Assembly: GCF_050847355.1 (NCBI RefSeq)
Contig: NZ_CP193755.1
Location: forward strand, 1,364,001-1,428,000
Origin: Limimaricola sp027213785
Lineage (GTDB): Bacteria > Pseudomonadota > Alphaproteobacteria > Rhodobacterales > Rhodobacteraceae
Direction: 5' to 3'
DNA length: 64,000 bases
Part shown: piece by piece, positions 52,459 to 61,162 of the stretch
How positions within the stretch are numbered: the stretch's first letter is position 1
Layout: the number at the start of each line of letters is the position of its first letter
Notes under the pieces: model-generated
The model's database searches: none
The model's input: only the letters and a program-made list of their open reading frames with translations
Told to the model about the DNA's origin: nothing
Position numbers and translations under genes: made by a program

Positions 52459-52728
52459 ATGGCACATAAAAAAGCAGGCGGCTCCTCCCGCAACGGGCGC
52501 GACAGCGCCGGACGCCGCCTCGGCGTCAAGAAGTTCGGCGGCGAGACCGTGATCCCGGGCAACATCATCATGCGCCAGCGCGGCACGAAGATGTGGCCGG
52601 GCGCCGGTGTCGGCATGGGCCGCGACCACACCATCTTCGCGACCGAAGAGGGCCGCGTGACCTTCCACAAGGGTCTCAAGGGCCGCACCTTCATCTCGGT
52701 GCTCCCGGTTGCAGAGGCCGCGGAGTAA
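52459..52728 (+). CDS. rpmA: 50S ribosomal protein L27
   Basis: An 89-residue L27 beginning MAHKKAGGSSRNGRDSAGRR, whose N-terminus reaches the peptidyl-transferase centre. It follows rplU by 12 bases in the universal rplU-rpmA pair. AAGGAGAGAG lies before the start. Confidence 0.98.
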   Translation: MAHKKAGGSSRNGRDSAGRRLGVKKFGGETVIPGNIIMRQRGTKMWPGAGVGMGRDHTIFATEEGRVTFHKGLKGRTFISVLPVAEAAE

Positions 52729-52758
52729 CCGCCGGCCCTTCAGCTGAAGACCAAAGCG

Positions 52759-52789
52759 CGGGGGATCGGTGACAAGCCGATCCCCCGTT
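52759..52789 (+). terminator. Terminator of rplU-rpmA
   Basis: An 11-bp perfect stem (CGGGGGATCGG / CCGATCCCCCG) with a seven-base loop, then TT. It lies 31 bases after the rpmA stop. Confidence 0.75.
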
Positions 52790-52880
52790 CGCATTGTGGA
52801 CACAAGATTCGCCTATGAGGCGGAGAACGACCCGGCGCAGAACCGGGCGCAGAGCAGCAGGGAAGCGGAGGAGGCGACCC

Positions 52881-53429
52881 ATGAGAAGCAACGACATCAA
52901 GGTGAGCGACGGCCAGCCAGTGATCACGGCGGAGCGTTTCGTGCTGCGGCCGCTGCGTCGCTCCGACGAGGGCTTGATCGCGCATTACGCCGCCGATCCC
53001 CGTGTTGCGCGTGGCACCCGCCGGATTCCGCACCCGCTGCCGCCGGGCACCGTGACGCAGCTGATCGAACGCGCGCAGCGGCCTGACCGCACCGAGGATG
53101 TCTGGGTCATCGATGGCTCCGAGAACGCTCTGGCCGAGGTGCTTGGCCTCGTGACGCTGACCCGCATGGATCGCGACCAATCCGAGGTACATTACTGGGT
53201 CGCGCCCGCTTTCTGGAACACCGGCTTCGCCTCCGAGGCGCTACGCGCGTTGATCGCCGCCAACCCGCATGGCTCGGCGCAGATCTTCGCCGAAGTGTTT
53301 CAGGACAACGCCGTCTCGGCGCGGGTCCTGACCAATTGCGGCTTCGAATATCTGGGCGACGCGGAAGCCTATTCCGTGGCCCGCGGCGCGACCGCGCCGA
53401 CCTGGACCTATGCATTGAAGATCGAGTGA
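52881..53429 (+). CDS. GNAT-family N-acetyltransferase (RimJ/RimL type), copy 1
   Basis: A 182-residue acetyltransferase. It has RFVLRPLRRSDEGLIAHY at the start and HYWVAPAFWNTGFASEAL as the acetyl-CoA region, with VFQDNAVSARVLTNCGFEYL near the end. This layout is typical of RimL-like ribosomal or small-molecule acetyltransferases. It is coupled to copy 2 (TGATG). Substrate unknown. Confidence 0.9.
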   Translation: MRSNDIKVSDGQPVITAERFVLRPLRRSDEGLIAHYAADPRVARGTRRIPHPLPPGTVTQLIERAQRPDRTEDVWVIDGSENALAEVLGLVTLTRMDRDQSEVHYWVAPAFWNTGFASEALRALIAANPHGSAQIFAEVFQDNAVSARVLTNCGFEYLGDAEAYSVARGATAPTWTYALKIE

Positions 53430-53959
53430 TGACCCAAGAAATGAAGACTGAACGCCTCCGGCTCCGGCCGGTGCGCATGGAAGACGTCGAGGCGATCCAC
53501 ACCACGCTCCAGGATATCGAGATCGCGCGCTGGCTCAGCCGCGTGCCCTATCCCTATGGCCGTGCCGATGCCGAGTGGTTCGCGGGCGAGGTCGAGGCCG
53601 GTCGCATCCCGGCCTATGCCGTGATCGACGCCGAGGGCTTTGCCGGAGTGATCGCGATCGATCCGACGCTGGGCTACTGGTTCGCGCGCGACCGTTGGGG
53701 CCGGGGCTACGCGACTGAGGCCGGGCGCGCGCTGCTGGCGATGCATTTCGAGACCACCTCCGCCGAGGCGGTCGAGGCGGGCTATTACGACGACAATGCG
53801 GGGTCCGGCCGGGTGCTGGCCAAGCTGGGCTTCGAGCGGGTGGGCCCGCAGATGCTGCCCTCGATGGTGCTCGGCCACGACGTGCCGGGGCAGCGGACGC
53901 GGTTGACGCGTGCTCGCTGGGAGGCGCTGGTCGCGGCGGAGCGCCGCGCCGCGGCGTGA
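53429..53959 (+). CDS. GNAT-family N-acetyltransferase, copy 2
   Basis: A 176-residue acetyltransferase with ERLRLRPVRMEDVEAI, the CoA-binding WFARDRWGRGYATEAGRALL and YDDNAGSGRVLAKLGFERVG. It shares the RimL-like layout with copy 1, and the pair probably arose by duplication. A strong terminator follows. Confidence 0.9.
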   Translation: MTQEMKTERLRLRPVRMEDVEAIHTTLQDIEIARWLSRVPYPYGRADAEWFAGEVEAGRIPAYAVIDAEGFAGVIAIDPTLGYWFARDRWGRGYATEAGRALLAMHFETTSAEAVEAGYYDDNAGSGRVLAKLGFERVGPQMLPSMVLGHDVPGQRTRLTRARWEALVAAERRAAA

Positions 53960-53961
53960 TA

Positions 53962-53997
53962 CGTGCGGGCGGCCACCGGATGGTGGCCGCCCGCACG
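53962..53997 (+). terminator. Very strong hairpin after the GNAT pair
   Basis: A perfect 16-bp stem (CGTGCGGGCGGCCACC / GGTGGCCGCCCGCACG) with a four-base loop, three bases after the stop. No T-run. Confidence 0.7.
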
Positions 53998-54060
53998 CGC
54001 CCTTGAGAAGGGCGGCTTGATCGGCTACCTCAAGCGCCTATCCGCAAGAGGCGCCGACCC

Positions 54061-55101
54061 ATGAAATTTCTCGATCTCGCAAAGGTCACCATCCGTTCAG
54101 GCTCGGGCGGCAATGGCTGTGTCTCGTTTCGCCGCGAGAAATTCATCGAATATGGCGGCCCCAACGGGGGCGATGGCGGCAATGGCGGTGATGTCATCGC
54201 CGAGGCCGTCGACGGGCTCAACACGCTGATCGACTTTCGCTATCAGCAGCACTTCTTCGCCCAGAACGGTCGCGCGGGCCAAGGCAGCCAGAAGACCGGT
54301 GCCGACGGCGATGACATCATCCTGCGCGTACCGGTCGGTACCGAGATCATCGACGAGGACGAGGAGACGGTGATCGCCGACCTCACCGAGGTCGGCCAGC
54401 GCGTGGTGCTGGCGCGCGGCGGCAATGGCGGATGGGGCAACCTGCACTTCAAATCGGCGACGAACCAGAGCCCGCGCCGCGCCAATCCCGGCCAGTCGGG
54501 GGTCGAGCGGATGATCTGGCTCCGGCTCAAGCTGATTGCCGATGCCGGTCTTCTCGGCCTGCCGAATGCCGGCAAATCGACTTTCCTTGCCGCCACCTCC
54601 AACGCGCGTCCCAAGATCGCGGATTATCCCTTCACCACGCTGGCGCCCAATCTCGGCGTCGTGGGCGTCGACAATGTCGAATTCGTCGTGGCCGACATTC
54701 CCGGCCTGATCGAGGGCGCCTCCGAAGGGCGGGGCTTGGGCGACATGTTCCTGGGCCATGTCGAGCGTTGCGCGGTGCTTCTCCATCTCGTCGACGGGAC
54801 CTCTGGAGATCCGATGGTCGATTATCGTACCATCATCGGTGAACTCGAAGCCTATGGTGGGGGTTTGGCTGAAAAGCCGAGGATCACCGTCCTGAACAAG
54901 ATCGACGCGCTGGATGAAGAAGAGCGGGCCTTCTTGGCCGATGAACTCGCCGCCGAAAGCGGCGGGGACGTGATGCTCATGTCCGGTGCCACCGGTGAAG
55001 GCGTGACCGAGGTTCTGCGCGCGCTACGTGCTCGCATCGATGCGGACCGCCTGCGCCAAAAGGAAATACCGGAAGAGGAAGACAAGACATGGCAACCCTG
55101 A
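54061..55101 (+). CDS. obgE: GTPase ObgE/CgtA
   Basis: A 346-residue Obg GTPase acting in 50S ribosome assembly and stress control. The glycine-rich Obg fold (GGNGCVSFRREKFIEYGGPN ... GGDGGNGGDV) covers ~1-158. The G domain has GLPNAGKST (G1), DIPGLIEGA (G3) and NKID (G4). The C-terminal region is short. The usual rplU-rpmA-obgE order is kept here but interrupted by the GNAT pair. The end overlaps proB by 13 bases. Confidence 0.97.
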   Translation: MKFLDLAKVTIRSGSGGNGCVSFRREKFIEYGGPNGGDGGNGGDVIAEAVDGLNTLIDFRYQQHFFAQNGRAGQGSQKTGADGDDIILRVPVGTEIIDEDEETVIADLTEVGQRVVLARGGNGGWGNLHFKSATNQSPRRANPGQSGVERMIWLRLKLIADAGLLGLPNAGKSTFLAATSNARPKIADYPFTTLAPNLGVVGVDNVEFVVADIPGLIEGASEGRGLGDMFLGHVERCAVLLHLVDGTSGDPMVDYRTIIGELEAYGGGLAEKPRITVLNKIDALDEEERAFLADELAAESGGDVMLMSGATGEGVTEVLRALRARIDADRLRQKEIPEEEDKTWQP

Positions 55102-56195
55102 CGGACGCCAAGCGGCTGGTCGTAAAGATCGGTTCGGCCCTGCTGGTGGACCGGGAGACCGGACAGCTCAAATCCGACTGGCTGCGCAGCTTGGCCGAAG
55201 ACGTGGCGATGCTGCGCGACAACGGCACCGAGGTCACGCTGGTGTCCTCGGGCTCGATCGCGCTAGGCCGTCGGGTTCTGCACCTGCCCGAAGGCGAACT
55301 GCCGGTCGAGCAAAGCCAGGCCGCCGCCGCCGTCGGCTCGATCCGTCTGGCCCGTGCTTACGAGGATGTCTTTACTCCTCATGGCAAGATCACTGCGCAA
55401 GTGCTTGTCACTCTTGACGATTCCACGAACCGACGCCGCTATCTCAACAGCCGGGCGACGCTGGATACGCTGCTGAGCCTCGGCGCGATCCCGATCGTGA
55501 ACGAGAACGATACCATCGCCACCGATGAGATCCGCTATGGCGACAACGACCGTCTGGCAGCGCAAGTCGCGGTGACCGTGGGGGCCGACCAGTTGATCCT
55601 GCTGTCGGATGTCGACGGCTTCTACAACGGCAATCCCCATGTCGATCCGAACGCGAAGCGGTTCGAAGAGGTGGAAGAGATCACCCCCGAGATCCAGGCA
55701 ATGGCAGGTCTCGGTGTCTCCGGCCTTTCCAAGGGTGGCATGATCACCAAGCTGCTCGCCGCCAAGGTTGCTTCCGAGGCGGGCTGCGACATGGCGATCA
55801 CTCTAGGTTCGCCTCTGAACCCCTTGAAGCAGCTGATGAATGGCTGCAATTCAACCTGGTTCAAAGCGCAGACCGACCCGCATTCGGCGCGCAAGAACTG
55901 GATCTCCGCGATGAAGCCCAAGGGCGAGATCCGCGTCGATGCCGGTGCCGCCAAGGCGCTTGCCGAAGGCAATTCGCTGCTGCCGGCCGGCGTCACCGGT
56001 GTCTCGGGCCGTTTCGGTCGCGGCGATCCGGTCGCGATCACCGGGCCGGACGGCATTCGCGTGGGCTTCGGCCTGACGCGATACACCGCCGAGGAGACAC
56101 GCAAGCTGCGCGGTCATCAGAGCGACGAGATCGAGAAGGTGCTCGGCTACAAGGGCCGCGCTTCGCTCGTGCATCGCGACGACATGGTCGTCTGA
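55089..56195 (+). CDS. proB: Glutamate 5-kinase
   Basis: A 368-residue enzyme for the first step of proline synthesis. It has an amino-acid-kinase domain (KIGSALLVD, VSSGSIALGRR, PIVNENDTIA, LLSDVDGFY) and a C-terminal PUA domain (~280-368). Proline inhibition is usual for the PUA-containing type. It overlaps obgE, so it is translationally coupled. Confidence 0.97.
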   Translation: MATLTDAKRLVVKIGSALLVDRETGQLKSDWLRSLAEDVAMLRDNGTEVTLVSSGSIALGRRVLHLPEGELPVEQSQAAAAVGSIRLARAYEDVFTPHGKITAQVLVTLDDSTNRRRYLNSRATLDTLLSLGAIPIVNENDTIATDEIRYGDNDRLAAQVAVTVGADQLILLSDVDGFYNGNPHVDPNAKRFEEVEEITPEIQAMAGLGVSGLSKGGMITKLLAAKVASEAGCDMAITLGSPLNPLKQLMNGCNSTWFKAQTDPHSARKNWISAMKPKGEIRVDAGAAKALAEGNSLLPAGVTGVSGRFGRGDPVAITGPDGIRVGFGLTRYTAEETRKLRGHQSDEIEKVLGYKGRASLVHRDDMVV

Positions 56196-56244
56196 GGCCG
56201 TTCGCTTCGCCAAAACCGAAATCAGCTTCCGAAAGGAGCCCCGC

Positions 56245-57510
56245 ATGACCGATCACACCGACATTCCCGCCCTGATGAAGGATATCGGCGAGCGTGCCCG
56301 CGCTGCCGCCGCCGAACTGGCCTTCGCCAAGCCCGAGGCCAAGAAAGCCGCGCTCGAGGCCGCCGCCGAGGAAGTGCTGCGGCGCCGCGACGAGATCAAG
56401 GCCGCCAACGCCAAGGACCAGGACTTCGCGACCGAGAAGGGCATCAGCCCCGCGATGATGGACCGCCTCAAGCTCGATGACGACCGGATCCAGTCGATCG
56501 TCGACGGGCTGCGCGCCATCGCCGCCCAGGACGATCCGGTGGGCGCGGTGCTGACCGAGTGGGACATGCCGTCCGGCCTCAACATCCGCCGCGTGCGCAC
56601 GCCGCTTGGCGTGGTCGGCGTGATCTATGAAAGCCGCCCCAACGTGACCGCCGATGCCGGTGCGCTCTGCCTGAAATCCGGCAACGCGGTGATCCTGCGC
56701 GGTGGCTCCGAAGGACTCAATTCCTCCTCGATCCTGACCGAATGCCTGAAGACCGGGCTGGAGAAGGCCGGCCTGCCGACAGACGCGATCCAGCTGGTGC
56801 CGACGCGCGATCGCGCCGCCGTGTCCGAAATGCTCAAGGCCACGGATTACATCGACGTCATCGTTCCGCGCGGTGGCAAGGGATTGGTCGGCCTCGTGCA
56901 GCGCGAGGCCCGCGTGCCTGTTTTCGCCCATCTCGAAGGCATCGTGCACATCTATGTCGACAAGGCGGCCGACCCCAAGAAGGCGCTCGAGGTCGTGCTC
57001 AATGCCAAGACGCGCCGGACCGGCATTTGCGGTGCGGCCGAATGCCTGCTGGTGCACGAGGATCTGAAGGACGGCCTCGGCCGCGAGATCGTCGCCGCGC
57101 TGGTCAAGGCGGGCGTCAACGTCCATGCCGCGCCGGAATTCCAATCGGTAGAAGGCACCACTCCCGCCACCAACGAAGATTGGGGGCGCGAGTATCTCGA
57201 CATGGATATCGCCGCCAAGACGGTGCGCGATGTAGACGGGGCGATCGAGCACATCCGTGCCTACAGCTCGAACCACACCGACGGCATCCTGACCGAGGAC
57301 AAGGCTGCGGCCGAGCGCTTCTTCGAGCGGGTCGACAGTGCGATCCTCGTGCATAACGCTTCGACCCAATTCGCCGATGGGGGCGAGTTCGGCATGGGGG
57401 CCGAGATCGGTATCGCCACCGGCAAGATGCATGCGCGCGGTCCCGTCGGGGCCGAGCAGCTGACCAGCTTCAAATACCTCGTGGTCGGCGACGGCGCGGT
57501 CCGGAGCTGA
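56245..57510 (+). CDS. proA: Gamma-glutamyl phosphate reductase
   Basis: A 421-residue aldehyde-dehydrogenase-fold enzyme that reduces glutamyl phosphate to glutamate semialdehyde with NADPH. The catalytic Cys262 is in RRTGICGAAECLLV. YESRPNVTADAG and LKSGNAVILRGGSE are typical. It follows proB by 49 bases with GAAAGGAG. It ends in TGATCA with chpT. Confidence 0.97.
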   Translation: MTDHTDIPALMKDIGERARAAAAELAFAKPEAKKAALEAAAEEVLRRRDEIKAANAKDQDFATEKGISPAMMDRLKLDDDRIQSIVDGLRAIAAQDDPVGAVLTEWDMPSGLNIRRVRTPLGVVGVIYESRPNVTADAGALCLKSGNAVILRGGSEGLNSSSILTECLKTGLEKAGLPTDAIQLVPTRDRAAVSEMLKATDYIDVIVPRGGKGLVGLVQREARVPVFAHLEGIVHIYVDKAADPKKALEVVLNAKTRRTGICGAAECLLVHEDLKDGLGREIVAALVKAGVNVHAAPEFQSVEGTTPATNEDWGREYLDMDIAAKTVRDVDGAIEHIRAYSSNHTDGILTEDKAAAERFFERVDSAILVHNASTQFADGGEFGMGAEIGIATGKMHARGPVGAEQLTSFKYLVVGDGAVRS

Positions 57511-58104
57511 TCAGAGCCGGATCTCGATGCCGTGCTCGCCCGTCTCGATCGAGACCGGGCGGGCGCGCTCGCGCAGTTCCGCTGCGGCGACGGCGAACTG
57601 CGCTTCGGCCGCACGGGCATCCGGGGCGATCATCCCGCAACGCAAACGGTCCCAGGCTTCGACGGCGATCTTTATGCGCGGGCCATGCCCCTGGAGGCGC
57701 AGCGCTTCCGGCTCCCCCGACACGGTGATCCGGCCGCCCTGCGGCAATGCCGTCTCGATGCAGGCCGTCAGCAGCAGGACCAGCTTCAACGTGGCGCGTG
57801 GCATGTCTTCGGCCACGTCCCAGTCATATCGCAGCCGACCACCGCGCGAGACCGCGTCGAGCATCGACAGGATCTCGGGTCGACCCACGACATGGGTGGG
57901 AGAACTGGCACCGAAGGCGAGGCGGAAGAACCGGATTCGCGCCATCGCGTTCTCCACGCTTTCCGATATCAGCGAAAGTTCCGGCCCGGGCGGCGCGGTC
58001 ATCGCCAGCAGTTCGACCCCATTGCTGATCGCGCCCAGCGGGCTGATAAGGTCGTGGCAAATGCGCGAGGCGATCAGCGCGCCGAGATCCGGCTCGTCGG
58101 TCAT
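57511..58104 (-). CDS. chpT: Histidine phosphotransferase ChpT
   Basis: A 197-residue dimeric phosphotransferase. The phospho-His is His17 in ASRICHDLISPLGAISNGVE; a degenerate kinase-like ATP-binding domain follows and does not bind ATP in this family. It accepts phosphate from CckA (gene at 16270-18579) and passes it to CtrA or CpdR. ATG 58104 is chosen over a longer frame because GGGGGAG precedes it. Confidence 0.93.
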   Translation of the reverse strand: MTDEPDLGALIASRICHDLISPLGAISNGVELLAMTAPPGPELSLISESVENAMARIRFFRLAFGASSPTHVVGRPEILSMLDAVSRGGRLRYDWDVAEDMPRATLKLVLLLTACIETALPQGGRITVSGEPEALRLQGHGPRIKIAVEAWDRLRCGMIAPDARAAEAQFAVAAAELRERARPVSIETGEHGIEIRL

Positions 58105-58134
58105 GACTTCTCCCCCAAGTAGCAGGAGGCTGCG

Positions 58135-58320
58135 ATGGCCGATCTGAACTCCATCATCACGCCCGGCATGATCGTGCGCCATCCCAACCGCCCGGAATGG
58201 GGAGAGGGACAGGTGCAGTCGAACATCGGCGGGCGCATCACCGTGAATTTCCGAGAGGAGGGCAAGGTGGTGCTCGATGGGTCAAAGGTTGCCCTCATAC
58301 TGGTATCGGCGAGCGACTGA
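58135..58320 (+). CDS. DUF3553 small protein
   Basis: A 61-residue protein (GMIVRHPNRPEWGEGQVQSN ... TVNFREEGKV). This is the Tudor/CarD-like small beta-barrel DUF3553, also seen as a C-terminal part of UvrD-type proteins. It may bind RNA polymerase or nucleic acid; function unknown. Divergent from chpT by 30 bases. Confidence 0.9.
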   Translation: MADLNSIITPGMIVRHPNRPEWGEGQVQSNIGGRITVNFREEGKVVLDGSKVALILVSASD

Positions 58321-58323
58321 ATT

Positions 58324-58366
58324 CAACCTAGAGTAGATGATACTGTAAATTGGTCAACCTAGGTAG
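58324..58366. repeat. Direct repeat CAACCTAG upstream of olsB
   Basis: Two copies of CAACCTAG followed by (A)GTAG start at 58324 and 58355, 31 bases (about three helical turns) apart, in an AT-rich stretch. They could be activator sites for olsBA. Confidence 0.35.
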
Positions 58367-58476
58367 TCTTGGCGATCGTTTTGTTGCCAAGCTCTCCCGT
58401 CACGCCTAGAACCCGCCTGCAACCCCCGTCCGGAGACCGACCGCATGGCGACCGAGCCGAGCCCGATCCGACGCCG

Positions 58477-59238
58477 ATGATCGCTTCCTCCCCTATTTTA
58501 TCGGTCCGGCTCGCCCGCGATGCGGCCGAGCGTGCCGAAGCCGAGCGCCTCCGCTACGAGGTGTTCGTGCGCGAGCTGGGCGGTGACGGTGACATGGTCG
58601 ATCATGCCGCCGGTCGGGAACGCGACCGTTTCGATGCGGTGGCCGAGCAGCTCCTGCTGATCGACGAGGCCCGGCCCGAGGGCGCGCGTATCGTCGGCCT
58701 GTACCGGCTCCTCGACGATGCGGGGGCGGCTCGCATGGGGCAGTTCTACACCGAGGACGAGTTCGATCTCGATCCACTCAAGGCCTCGGGGCGACGGCTA
58801 CTTGAGCTGGGGCGCTCCTGCCTGCATCGCGATTATCGTGGTGGTACGGCGATGTTCCGGCTCTGGCAGGGGCTGGCGGCCCATATCGAGGCGCGCGGCA
58901 TCGAGATCCTGTTCGGTACGGCCTCTTTTCGCGGCGCGGACCCCGTGATGCATGCCGGGCCGCTGTCGCTGCTTGGATGCGATCACCTCGCGGCGCCGGA
59001 ACTACGGGTCACGAGCCGTCAACCGGAGCATGTGGAGATGCCCGCCCTGGCGGAGCTCGACCGGGCTGCCGCGATGCGGGCGATGCCGCCACTGATCAAG
59101 GCCTATCTCAGGCTGGGCGGCCGGGTCGGGCAGGGGGTCTATGCCGACCGGGCCTTCAACACCACGGATGTCTGCATGATTCTCGACATGGACACGGCGC
59201 ATGCCGGTCAACGGGCGCGCTACGGGGTGCGCGGATGA
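58477..59238 (+). CDS. olsB: L-ornithine N-alpha-acyltransferase OlsB (GNAT/hemolysin-like fold)
   Basis: A 253-residue enzyme that joins a 3-hydroxy fatty acyl group from ACP to ornithine, giving lyso-ornithine lipid. Typical motifs are RLRYEVFVRELGG, LLELGRSCLHRDYR and LFGTASFRGADP. Start at 58477 is chosen because earlier codons lack similarity. The ATG of olsA overlaps its stop by four bases, the standard olsBA pairing. Ornithine lipids replace phospholipids under phosphate limitation. Confidence 0.92.
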   Translation: MIASSPILSVRLARDAAERAEAERLRYEVFVRELGGDGDMVDHAAGRERDRFDAVAEQLLLIDEARPEGARIVGLYRLLDDAGAARMGQFYTEDEFDLDPLKASGRRLLELGRSCLHRDYRGGTAMFRLWQGLAAHIEARGIEILFGTASFRGADPVMHAGPLSLLGCDHLAAPELRVTSRQPEHVEMPALAELDRAAAMRAMPPLIKAYLRLGGRVGQGVYADRAFNTTDVCMILDMDTAHAGQRARYGVRG

Positions 59239-60107
59239 ACGACACGCCCCAGCGCCTGACCTGGCACGGCGCCGATCCGACGCCATGGGACGGACCCGAC
59301 CTGCGGGGTTGGCTTCGGGTAGCATGGCGCGGGCCATTGCTGGTCCTGACCATGCTCGGCGCGCTGATCGTCCTGCTGGCCCTGCGCCCGTTCGAGCGGC
59401 GGATCTGGGGGCTGGAGCGCCCGCTCACCTCGCGCATCACCCGCGCCGCCTGCCGCGCGGGCCTTGCGATCCTTGGGCCGCGCCTGCGTGTCAGAGGCGA
59501 ACCGATGGCCGGGCACGGTGCGATGGTCGCCAATCATTCCTCGTGGCTCGACATCTTCGCGCTCAACGCCCGGGCCTCGGTCTATTTCGTGTCCAAGGCC
59601 GAGGTCGCCGACTGGCCCGGTATCGGCTGGCTGGCGCGGGCGACGGGCACGGTGTTCATCCGTCGCGACCGGCGCGAGGCCACGGCGCAGGTGCGGCTGC
59701 TGCGCGAACGCCTGGCGCATGGCCATAGGCTGGTGTTCTTCCCGGAGGGCACCTCGACCGATGGGCGAAGGGTGCTGCCGTTCAAGCCGACGCTCTTCGC
59801 GGCCTTCCTGTCGCCGGACCAGCCGGATCTGGAGATCCAGCCGGTGAGCCTCGTCTACCGCGCGCCGGAGACGGCGGAAGTGCGCTTCTATGGCTGGTGG
59901 GGCGACATGGATTTCGGGCCGCACATGCTGCGGATGCTGTCGACGCGGCGGCACGGGGTGATCGAGGTGGTCTACCACCCGGCGTTGCGCGTGGCCGATC
60001 ACCCGGATCGCAAGGCGCTGGCGCGGACCCTGGAGGGGCAGGTGCGCGCCGGGCTCGATGCCGCCGGCGCGCTGAGCCTATCTCAGCCGGCCATCGCCGA
60101 GGCGTAG
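59235..60107 (+). CDS. olsA: 1-acyl-glycerol-3-phosphate-type O-acyltransferase OlsA
   Basis: A 290-residue inner-membrane acyltransferase that acylates lyso-ornithine lipid to ornithine lipid. One transmembrane helix (~34-50), the catalytic HX4D NHSSWLD and the phosphate/acyl site FFPEGTSTDG. Its last 25 bases overlap the 3' end of the convergent ThiE-like gene. Confidence 0.92.
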   Translation: MNDTPQRLTWHGADPTPWDGPDLRGWLRVAWRGPLLVLTMLGALIVLLALRPFERRIWGLERPLTSRITRAACRAGLAILGPRLRVRGEPMAGHGAMVANHSSWLDIFALNARASVYFVSKAEVADWPGIGWLARATGTVFIRRDRREATAQVRLLRERLAHGHRLVFFPEGTSTDGRRVLPFKPTLFAAFLSPDQPDLEIQPVSLVYRAPETAEVRFYGWWGDMDFGPHMLRMLSTRRHGVIEVVYHPALRVADHPDRKALARTLEGQVRAGLDAAGALSLSQPAIAEA

Positions 60108-60709
60108 CGGCGCAGCGCTTCGGCCGCGTCCTCCTCGCGCCAGATCTCCTCGCCGATGCCGAAGAAATCGGCATGCGGCGCGAGGCGGCGCACAAGTTCG
60201 GGGTCGAGCGCCCCTTCGGCCACCACCGGTACCTCGATCATCATCGACCACCATTCGAACAGCTCGGCCTCGGCCTGCGGCGTGGTGCCGAGATCGGTCG
60301 CACCGGCCGGGCCGAACGAGATGTAGTCGGCGCCAAGCTCGCCCGCCGTCATCCCGTCATGGCGGGAATTGCCGCAAAAGGCGCCGACGATCGCGTCCTC
60401 GCCAAGCTCCTTGCGGGTGGCGCGCACCGAGCGGGCGCCATCGGTCAGGTGCACCCCGTCGAGCCCGAGCCGGGTCACGAGCCGGGCATGGCTGTCGATC
60501 ACCAGGGCGACGTCGCGGGCGATCGTGACCTCGCGCAGCGCGTCGGCGGCGCGGGAGATCCGGTCCTCGTCGCGCGTCGCGAGCCCGAGCCGCACGCAGG
60601 CGACGGGCGTCGCGTCGAGGCAGGCGGCGAGCCGGTCGGGAAACTCCGACAGTTCGAATTCGGGCGGGGTGACGAGATAGATCTGCGGCGCGTCGTCTTG
60701 GTCGCTCAT
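60083..60709 (-). CDS. Thiamine phosphate synthase-like (ThiE/TenI) protein
   Basis: A 208-residue TIM barrel starting MSDQDDAPQIYLVTPP, with AGGAGG before the ATG. It has DGVHLTDGARSVRATRKELG and GADYISFGPAGATD, both ThiE/TenI elements. A TenI-type isomerase or catalytically altered ThiE is possible, since no other thi genes are nearby. The 3' end overlaps olsA by 25 bases. Confidence 0.85.
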   Translation of the reverse strand: MSDQDDAPQIYLVTPPEFELSEFPDRLAACLDATPVACVRLGLATRDEDRISRAADALREVTIARDVALVIDSHARLVTRLGLDGVHLTDGARSVRATRKELGEDAIVGAFCGNSRHDGMTAGELGADYISFGPAGATDLGTTPQAEAELFEWWSMMIEVPVVAEGALDPELVRRLAPHADFFGIGEEIWREEDAAEALRRYASAMAG

Positions 60710-60761
60710 GTGGGCCTCCTGCACTTCGAGGCCGCCCTATATCCGGCTTCGCGACGCTTGG

Positions 60762-61091
60762 CTACTTCGCAGGCAGATCCTCGGCATGCGCCAGAGCCAG
60801 GGCCAGCAGCGTGCCGCGCGCCTCTTCGTCGGCCATGGCCTCGTCGCTGGCCGAAACCATGCCGCCCATGGGTTTGCCGGTGAATTCCATCGGCCCGGTG
60901 CCGGGTATTTCCATGGCTTCGGCCTGGCGGTCCTTGCCCACCCGGAACATGGCGCCCTGCGAGGTCACCCCGCACAGCATGTTGCCGAACAGCATGAAGG
61001 CCAGCCCGCCGAACATCTCCCGCTCCGATATACCGGGCCGCCCGTCGAGGTCGTCGCGCAGCAGCGCCGCCAGTCCTTGGTCATACGCCAT
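60762..61091 (-). CDS. TfoX N-terminal-domain protein
   Basis: A 109-residue protein (MAYDQGLAALLRDDLDGRPG ... EREMFGGLAFMLFGNMLCGV). It corresponds to the N-terminal half of TfoX/Sxy competence regulators; the C-terminal HhH half is absent. Stand-alone forms like this are frequent in alphaproteobacteria and of unknown role. Confidence 0.9.
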   Translation of the reverse strand: MAYDQGLAALLRDDLDGRPGISEREMFGGLAFMLFGNMLCGVTSQGAMFRVGKDRQAEAMEIPGTGPMEFTGKPMGGMVSASDEAMADEEARGTLLALALAHAEDLPAK

Positions 61092-61162
61092 GGGTCCACT
61101 CCTTGTCTCGGCCGTCCCCCGAGGCTACACCGCGCGGCATCCCTCGCACAGACCGGACCGCC

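Noticed and set aside
58338..58360. Pho box upstream of olsB
   Set aside because: CTGTAAATTGGTCA does not contain two CTGTCA-type repeats with proper spacing.
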